Shown here piece after piece: positions 41,371 through 46,426 of a DNA stretch of 46,426 nt. A model generated the notes under the pieces. It made no database searches, had not been told where the DNA came from, and saw only the letters and a list, made by a program, of their open reading frames with translations. Source of the DNA: an uncultured Eubacteriales bacterium (lineage in GTDB: Bacteria; Bacillota; Clostridia; Christensenellales; Borkfalkiaceae); contig URKE01000012.1 of the NCBI GenBank assembly GCA_900548285.1, positions 1 through 46,426 on the forward strand. The letters run 5' to 3'. Each line of letters opens with the position of its first letter. Position 1 is the stretch's first letter. A program made the position numbers and the translations under genes.

Positions 41371-42957
41371 TCAGTTCTTTTTAATAAAATCGAGCGTTTT
41401 TTCTGCCATGTCGCTAATGGATACGCTATTGTAGCCCATAAGCGTACTTTCAAGAGTGTCGTTTACTCTGTCTTTCCAATATGACGGTATGGCGTTATAA
41501 CCGATAGCCGTACCTAATACGGAACCTACGGTTGCGCCGTTGCAATCTGTATCGAAGCACGCGCCGACAGCCATACAGATTGATTTGCCGTAATCTTTGT
41601 TGCCGTATAAAAGCGCTGCGGTAACTATTTCGGCATTGGAAATTGTATGACACCAATTGTAGCTGAACTCTTCGTTCCAACGCGTTCTTATGTCGGATAT
41701 GCAACTTTCGGCAGATACGCCGTTTTCATGCATGGCAATAATGTTTGTGACGGCTTTATGTAATCTGGACGATGACGGAATTTGCGAAAGTCCGGCTTGT
41801 ATAATGCGTTTGATGTCATCGGTAACGTACGCTTCGGCAATCATGGCGGCCACCCACATCGAACCATAAATTCCGTTTTTAACGTGTGAAACGCGTGCGT
41901 CGCGCCATGCCATTTCTGCCGCCGTTTCGGGATCCTCGGGATTGATATATCCGTAAAAATCCGAACGAATTTGCGCGCCTATCCATTCACGATAGGCGTT
42001 TTTGTATTCACCGCTTTCGGGCGGAACGAAACCGTTAATCAAGTTGATATACGCAACCCTTTCGGCAGTGCAGTAGGCATATTTAGTCTGCGTGGAAAGC
42101 CATACTTCGGCAACGTCGGACGAAGTGAAATCTCTGCCGTAACGCTTTAAAACTTCATACGCGATCAGCATATAGTTGGTGTCGTCGTCGGACGGCATTT
42201 TGTTGAAATCCTTCGGGTAAGCACGTTGTTTTATGGGATGCGTTATGTCGCTTGAATCTATTTTTTGTACATCTTCAAGGTCGATATATCTATGTAAAGG
42301 GTAGTTGTCGGTACGGGTTAAAATCTTTTTCATGTCGGGCATTAGGATACATTCCACAGGTTTGCCAAGATAACAACCGCAAATTCTGCCGTACCAACCG
42401 CCCTTGACTTTATCAAGCAAGATTTCATCGTCAAGTTTGGCGGCGGTTCCCTTGTGGAAACAACCGTCGCTTAACGTTTTTATCGCTACGTAATCGTTCG
42501 GCTCGACAAAGTCGTACCCCTTTTTTATCGGCAGAGAATCGACTATTTTAAAAATCGAATCGGCAATTTCGTCTTTATGTTTACTTGGCGGCATTTTTTC
42601 AACGGCAACAAAAACGTCCCTCAAATTCTCGACATCCTTGCCCTCGTCGACGAGTTGGCTGTATTCGATTTCAAGACTTTTAGCATAAGACTCCCACGAG
42701 TGCATTTTTCCGTAATCGGGGACGTATTCTTTGTCGGTTCGCCCGTCGGAAACTTCGGCGTCTGTCTTGTGGCAAAGGTAGTCCATGGACACATTGAAAA
42801 GTGTTGCTATGGAAATGAGTTTTTCTATGGTAGGAAGGCTTAATCCCGATTCCCACTTTTGCACCGATTGGCGCGTGACGTCCAGTTTTTCAGCGAAAAC
42901 TTCTTGTGAGAAACCGCTTTTCGTACGCAATTTGTAAATTTTTTCTGAAATAGTCAT
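41371..42957 (-). CDS. XRE-type HTH fused to ADP-ribosylglycohydrolase
   Basis: 528 residues. Residues 1-65 are a Cro/C1 helix-turn-helix (SGFSQEVFAEKLDVTRQSVQKWESG). A helical linker spans about 80-180. Residues about 183-528 are an ADP-ribosylglycohydrolase (DraG/ARH) domain: KGGWYGRICGCYLGKP at 185-200, the metal motif SDDDTN at 256-261, HVKNGIYGSMWVAAM at 358-372 and FDTDCNGATVGSVLG at 468-482. ARH enzymes remove ADP-ribose from proteins or nucleic acids with two Mg2+. Fusion to a DNA-binding domain suggests a regulator that senses or edits ADP-ribose marks. A minus-strand promoter with a CAAC/GTTG operator-like cluster lies directly upstream. AAGGAG precedes the ATG. Confidence 0.88.
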   Translation of the reverse strand: MTISEKIYKLRTKSGFSQEVFAEKLDVTRQSVQKWESGLSLPTIEKLISIATLFNVSMDYLCHKTDAEVSDGRTDKEYVPDYGKMHSWESYAKSLEIEYSQLVDEGKDVENLRDVFVAVEKMPPSKHKDEIADSIFKIVDSLPIKKGYDFVEPNDYVAIKTLSDGCFHKGTAAKLDDEILLDKVKGGWYGRICGCYLGKPVECILMPDMKKILTRTDNYPLHRYIDLEDVQKIDSSDITHPIKQRAYPKDFNKMPSDDDTNYMLIAYEVLKRYGRDFTSSDVAEVWLSTQTKYAYCTAERVAYINLINGFVPPESGEYKNAYREWIGAQIRSDFYGYINPEDPETAAEMAWRDARVSHVKNGIYGSMWVAAMIAEAYVTDDIKRIIQAGLSQIPSSSRLHKAVTNIIAMHENGVSAESCISDIRTRWNEEFSYNWCHTISNAEIVTAALLYGNKDYGKSICMAVGACFDTDCNGATVGSVLGTAIGYNAIPSYWKDRVNDTLESTLMGYNSVSISDMAEKTLDFIKKN

Positions 42958-42986
42958 GACAAAAGCTCCTTAATTTGTTTTAAATA

Positions 42987-43015
42987 ATTATAAAACAAAA
43001 AGTAGTGCATTGCAA
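42987..43015 (-). promoter_or_regulatory. Promoter of the HTH-ARH gene
   Basis: Minus strand TTGCAA (43010-43015), 17 bp, TATAAT (42987-42992). Confidence 0.8.
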
Positions 43016-43053
43016 CCAACGTTGCGTTGCTATTTTTGCAACCGTTGGTTGTG
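43010..43053. promoter_or_regulatory. Operator-like cluster of CAAC/GTTG half sites
   Basis: CAACGTTG (43017-43024) is a perfect palindrome. GCAACC and GGTTGT flank GTT in 43038-43052. The cluster overlaps the -35 of the HTH-ARH promoter, so it is a plausible binding site for that protein's own HTH. Bases 43055-43240 show no other gene or site I can support. Confidence 0.5.
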
Positions 43054-43240
43054 CGAAAGGCTCAAACGAATTGGTGCGCCGATTGTTTGTTGTCGGGCGG
43101 AAGAAAGTGTGTTTGCGACGGAAGTGGAGGGATTCGTCCGACCGTGCCCTTCGGCGGTAAGTGTAGTGCAACGGAACGCTACGTCATTTCGTTCTCCCAA
43201 AACAAAAGAGATAAGTCGGCGAGAGCAAAAGACAGCATAA

Positions 43241-43272
43241 GAAAAAGGCTTGACTATTTTTGTCAAACCTTT
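43241..43272 (-). terminator. Intrinsic terminator downstream of tRNA-Ala
   Basis: Read on the minus strand, AAGGTTTGAC (43271-43262) pairs with GTCAAGCCTT (43254-43245), followed by a TTTTTC tail. Confidence 0.8.
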
Positions 43273-43301
43273 TCCTGTACGACTCCAAGCCGAGCCGACG
43301 C

Positions 43302-43377
43302 TGGTGGAGATAAAGGGACTCGAACCCTCGGCCTATGCGTTGCGAACGCATCGCTCTACCAACTGAGCCATATCCCC
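43302..43377 (-). tRNA. tRNA-Ala (CGC)
   Basis: 76 nt with CCA encoded. The acceptor stem GGGGATA/TATCTCC contains the G3-U70 pair that identifies alanine tRNAs. The D arm is GCTC...GAGC. The anticodon stem ATGCG/CGCAT holds the loop TTCGCAA with anticodon CGC, reading GCG. The T arm has TTCGAGT. It lies between galM and a terminator on the same strand, so it may be cotranscribed with galM. Confidence 0.96.
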
Positions 43378-43419
43378 ATATGGACGGAACTTGTTAAATG
43401 TTCCGTTTTTTTTACTTTT

Positions 43420-44436
43420 TTAACAAAATTCGCCGAATAAAAACTGCGTTTCCGAGCGATATTCCTCGCCCGCTTTAAGCAAGTCTGCTTTAACGTCGCC
43501 GACGTTCATCGAGTTCGGATAACCTTGCGTTTCAAGACATAATCCGCATCTTTTTCCGATGATTACGCCGCCGTGAACTGCTATTTTTCCAAGGAAATTT
43601 CCGCTGTAAAACTGTACGCACGGTCTGTCCGTGTAAGCGCGCATCCAAACACCGTCTACCGTGGTGGACAACTCCGCGAATTTGCGGAATCCGTTGCCGT
43701 TTATCACAAAATTGTGATCGTAGCCGCCGGCAATGTTTATCTGAGCGTCGTCCGCGTCGATATCTCTGAAAATCGACTTCGCTCTGCGGAAATCCATCGG
43801 AGTTCCTTCGACCATCATTTTTCTTCCGGTCGGAATCATCTCTTCGTCAATCTCCATAAACGCGTCCGCATCGAGCTTGAAATAATGCGTGTCGATAACC
43901 TGATCGCCGAGCAGATTAAAATAAGTGTGATTCGTCAGATTGATATAGGTATCTTTATCCGTCGTAGCGTAATACGATATCGAAAAGCTCTTTCCTGAAA
44001 CAGAAAATCTCACTTTTACGGTTAAATTCCCCGGAAAACCCTCTTCTCCGTCTTGCGAAACGTACTTCATTTCGACGAAATTTTCGCCCGTTCCGTCCTC
44101 ATCGATGTCCCAGACGCGCTTGTCGAAACCGATTTGCCCGCCGTGAAGGCAATTTTCGCCTTCATTTTTGAAGAGTTTATATTCTTTGCCGCCGAGGTTG
44201 AACTTCGCTCCGCCGATGCGACCGGCATATCTGCCGACCGTCGCGCCGAGATAACCGCTCGCAGAAACGTATTCTTCCAGCGAATCGTAGCCGAGTACTC
44301 TTTCTTTCCCTTTATATTTAAGGGATTGAACGGTCGCGCCGTAAGTTAAGACGGTGACTTCGACGAACTCGTTTGACAAAGTGAAAGCGTAAACGTCCTT
44401 ACCGTCGTGATTTTTACCGAATAATTTCTTATCCAT
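43420..44436 (-). CDS. galM: Galactose mutarotase (aldose 1-epimerase)
   Basis: 338 residues, full length. It interconverts alpha and beta anomers of aldohexoses. Motifs include VLTYGATVQSLKYKGKERVLGYDSLEEY, NCLHGGQIGFDKRVWDI with one active-site histidine, NLTNHTYFNL with the catalytic histidine and GKRCGLCLETQGYPNSMN with the catalytic-base glutamate. GGGAG lies upstream of the ATG and a promoter lies at 44469-44497. It has no other sugar genes beside it; tRNA-Ala follows. Confidence 0.95.
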   Translation of the reverse strand: MDKKLFGKNHDGKDVYAFTLSNEFVEVTVLTYGATVQSLKYKGKERVLGYDSLEEYVSASGYLGATVGRYAGRIGGAKFNLGGKEYKLFKNEGENCLHGGQIGFDKRVWDIDEDGTGENFVEMKYVSQDGEEGFPGNLTVKVRFSVSGKSFSISYYATTDKDTYINLTNHTYFNLLGDQVIDTHYFKLDADAFMEIDEEMIPTGRKMMVEGTPMDFRRAKSIFRDIDADDAQINIAGGYDHNFVINGNGFRKFAELSTTVDGVWMRAYTDRPCVQFYSGNFLGKIAVHGGVIIGKRCGLCLETQGYPNSMNVGDVKADLLKAGEEYRSETQFLFGEFC

Positions 44437-44468
44437 AAGCCGATCGCTCCCTCAACTTGTCGAAATAT

Positions 44469-44497
44469 ATTTTACACCGAAAAAAAATTTTTGTAAA
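44469..44497 (-). promoter_or_regulatory. Promoter of galM
   Basis: Minus strand TTTACA (44492-44497), 17 bp, TAAAAT (44469-44474). Confidence 0.75.
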
Positions 44498-44515
44498 GGT
44501 TTTTAAGGCAATTTC

Positions 44516-44544
44516 TTGTTATTTTTTTTATTTTATGTTAAAAT
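44516..44544 (+). promoter_or_regulatory. Promoter of mgtE
   Basis: TTGTTA (44516-44521), 17 bp, TAAAAT (44539-44544), with a TGT extended -10. The leader of about 100 nt holds a GCGATT/AATCGC hairpin but no M-box consensus. Confidence 0.7.
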
Positions 44545-44652
44545 GGTATAGTGGAGGATTGTTTTTGCGAACGAAACACGAAATCCCTCGCGATTCCGCG
44601 ATAATCGCAAAACCGTCTGTTTTCACATATTTTTATATAAAGGAGGTCGTTT

Positions 44653-46101
44653 ATGAGCGAAGAATTAAAAAATATCGATCACGAGATTGAAGAAACACCC
44701 GAAAAACGCGACTTTGAAGAAGAACTTTTACAACTGTTGCAAAGCAACGAACCTCCGGAACAATTAAAAACCGACCTCGGCAATTATCACGACAACGATA
44801 TCGCGGCGGTTTTGCCGCAACTGACAAAAGCCGAACGTCTGAAACTTTATAAAGTTCTCGGCGTTTCCGCCGTATCCGAAATATTCGCCTATCTCGACGA
44901 CGTTGAAGAATACATCGAGGAACTCGACAGTGAAAAAGCCGCGGACATCATCGAAAGCATGGACGCGGACGACGCTATCGACGTTCTCGACGAACTCGAG
45001 GACGATAAGAAAGAAGAGATTCTCGGGTTGATGCAAAAGGACGCCGCGCGCGACGTTCAACTCATCGATTCTTATGACGAGGATATGATCGGTAGCCGAA
45101 TGACGACGAACTTCGTTGCTTTCAGCAAGGATTTCACCGTTAAACAAGCCATGCGCACCGTCGTTAAGGAGGCCGGAGAAAACGATAATATTTCCACTCT
45201 TTACGCTCTCAAAGCCGACGGAACGTTTTACGGCGCGATAGATCTGAGCGATCTTATCCGCGCGAGGGAAGGCACGTCTCTCGATTCGATAATCACGACG
45301 TCTTACCCTTACGTTTACGCCAGCGAAACGGTTGAAGAGTGTATCGAGCAGTTAAAAGATTATTCTGAAGATTCCATCCCCGTACTTGACGCGGACAACA
45401 AACTGATAGGCATCATCACTTCGTCCGACATCGTTGAGGTCGTAGACGAAGAAGCGGGCGACGACTACGCGAAACTCGCAGGTTTAACCGAAGCCGAGGA
45501 CGTTAAAGAGCCGCTCCTGAAGAGTATACGAAAAAGATTGCCGTGGCTGTTGATTCTGTTGGGCTTGGGGCTTGTGGTTTCGAGTATAATAAGTCAGTTT
45601 CAGTCTGCCGTTACGGCGGCGAGCCTTCTGATTCTATATTCGTTCCAGAGCCTTATCCTCGACATGAGCGGAAACACGGGAACTCAATCCCTCGCGGTGA
45701 CGATAAGAGTTTTAAACGAAGAGGCTATTTCGGGTAAGGACACGATTAAGTTTATACTGAAAGAATTGCGAATAGGACTTACAAACGGGCTTATCATCGG
45801 CACGCTTGCGTTTATTTTCGTAGGGCTGTATCTCGCGTTCGTTCCGGGCGCGCTCACGGCAGGCACTCCGGCATACGTCGGTTTCGAAGTTTCGGCTTGT
45901 ATCGGAATTTCGCTCGTCGCGGGTATGCTCATGGCAAGTCTTGACGGAACGCTTATTCCTATTCTTTTCAAGAAAATAGGCATAGACCCTGCGGTCGCCT
46001 CCGGACCTCTCATCACAACGCTTAACGATCTGATCGCCGTCTGCGTTTATTACGGCGTTTCGCTTCTTTTGTTCGTGCAGATCGGGTTGTTCCGGATTTA
46101 A
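44653..46101 (+). CDS. mgtE: Magnesium transporter MgtE
   Basis: 482 residues. A MgtE_N domain (about 30-130, with the repeated DADDAIDVLDELEDDKKEEIL) is followed by a CBS pair (about 140-270, GSRMTTNFVAFSKDFTVKQA) and five transmembrane helices (about 290-480). The membrane signature MSGNTGTQSLAVTIR and PAVASGPLITTLNDL near the C-terminus are diagnostic. MgtE is a Mg2+ channel gated by cytosolic Mg2+ through the N and CBS domains. AAAGGAGG precedes the ATG. A CorC/CNNM-like gene elsewhere in the window may act in the opposite direction. Confidence 0.96.
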   Translation: MSEELKNIDHEIEETPEKRDFEEELLQLLQSNEPPEQLKTDLGNYHDNDIAAVLPQLTKAERLKLYKVLGVSAVSEIFAYLDDVEEYIEELDSEKAADIIESMDADDAIDVLDELEDDKKEEILGLMQKDAARDVQLIDSYDEDMIGSRMTTNFVAFSKDFTVKQAMRTVVKEAGENDNISTLYALKADGTFYGAIDLSDLIRAREGTSLDSIITTSYPYVYASETVEECIEQLKDYSEDSIPVLDADNKLIGIITSSDIVEVVDEEAGDDYAKLAGLTEAEDVKEPLLKSIRKRLPWLLILLGLGLVVSSIISQFQSAVTAASLLILYSFQSLILDMSGNTGTQSLAVTIRVLNEEAISGKDTIKFILKELRIGLTNGLIIGTLAFIFVGLYLAFVPGALTAGTPAYVGFEVSACIGISLVAGMLMASLDGTLIPILFKKIGIDPAVASGPLITTLNDLIAVCVYYGVSLLLFVQIGLFRI

Positions 46102-46129
46102 CTGCTTAATTGATTGCAAAAAACCGCGT

Positions 46130-46142
46130 TTATCGACTTATA
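46130..46142 (-). repeat. Dispersed element copy, one mismatch
   Basis: Reverse complement TATAAGTCGATAA flanked by GCCG and ACGCGG, 28 bases after the mgtE stop. Confidence 0.75.
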
Positions 46143-46214
46143 CGGCAATTTATGCCTGTAAAAAAACAAAATTCATAACACGCAAAAAGCGGAAGGATTT
46201 CCGTTTGAAGCGAG

Positions 46215-46257
46215 CCCCGGAAGTTGGACAGAGAGGAGAACATCCGGGGTGTTTTTT
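46215..46257 (+). terminator. Terminator-like hairpin downstream of mgtE
   Basis: CCCCGGA (46215-46221) pairs with TCCGGGG (46243-46249), followed by GTTTTTT. Upstream GCGGAA/TTCCGT can form another hairpin. Beyond it CGCCGGAC/GTCCGGCG (46294-46301 with 46321-46328) makes a further stem. No gene is supported between 46102 and the window end. Confidence 0.55.
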
Positions 46258-46426
46258 ATGGTAAAAAAGGGACAAACATTCAAAAAAACGCGCCGCCGGA
46301 CCACGGTTCGTTTTATTCTTGTCCGGCGTATCGGACGTCCGCGAGGATAAACTGCTACGAAAACGGCAATTTACCCCTGTTTTGCATAGAAAAAGACACA
46401 CGCGTCGGAGTTTTATACGCTCCTTT

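Noticed and set aside
43055..43240. Short plus-strand ORFs beside tRNA-Ala
   Set aside because: They overlap the tRNA or its terminator, have no ribosome binding site and no recognisable content.
44545..44652. M-box riboswitch upstream of mgtE
   Set aside because: The leader is about 100 nt and shows none of the conserved M-box segments; only a short hairpin is visible.
44457..44690. 77-codon ORF overlapping the mgtE start
   Set aside because: It spans the galM/mgtE divergent promoters and lacks any coding evidence.

Overview
The window looks like a chromosomal segment of a spore-forming or recently spore-forming member of the Firmicutes (class Clostridia), probably an uncultured gut-type lineage. 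This rests on gene content: sigH, a sigG remnant followed by a ylmC/ymxH gene, a SipL-like SPOCS/LysM protein, spoIIR, sleB-ypeB, a Na+-type V-ATPase operon, Mini-III/rlmB/sigH synteny and a membrane-anchored M64 peptidase. The species cannot be fixed from the sequence alone.

Layout. 1-1500 is a decayed region with a frameshifted ORF and the remains of a carbohydrate-binding-type beta-sandwich domain broken by a TAG. 1600-8916 holds pheS-pheT, a DUF896 gene, a short-chain dehydrogenase, thyA-folA, a cupin and a PHP-domain protein. 9128-10783 has a membrane diguanylate cyclase and an unknown gene. About 10876-11024 is a possible free-standing small RNA. 11043-17183 is a sporulation/germination block (sipL, ispE, spoIIR, sleB, ypeB) with candidate sigma-E and sigma-F promoters ahead of sipL and spoIIR. 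17296-19125 encodes a SecB-like protein, MscL and a Crp/Fnr regulator. 19226-22563 (minus strand) is a CorC-like protein, a CDF transporter and a CmpB-type membrane protein. 22737-31730 is a nine-gene V-ATPase operon behind a consensus promoter and an attenuator-like leader. It is followed directly by a 5'-truncated sigG, then ylmC. 32816-37470 is mrnC-rlmB-sigH-dnaX-ybaB-recR. 37747-46101 carries the M64 peptidase, an HTH/ADP-ribosylglycohydrolase fusion (minus), tRNA-Ala(CGC) (minus), galM (minus) and mgtE.

The most unusual signal is a dispersed short element, TATAAGTCGATTA, usually flanked by GCC and CGGC. There are six exact copies, five one-mismatch copies and one partial copy across the window, in both orientations. 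They lie between genes and inside genes; the three plus-strand copies inside reading frames are all read as Tyr-Lys-Ser-Ile. The intergenic spaces are also rich in local tandem duplications with units of 9, 14, 15, 21, about 25 and 26 bp. Other points of note are the loss of the N-terminal part of SigG at the edge of the V-ATPase terminator, and a roughly 200-residue lysine/arginine-rich extension on YpeB.
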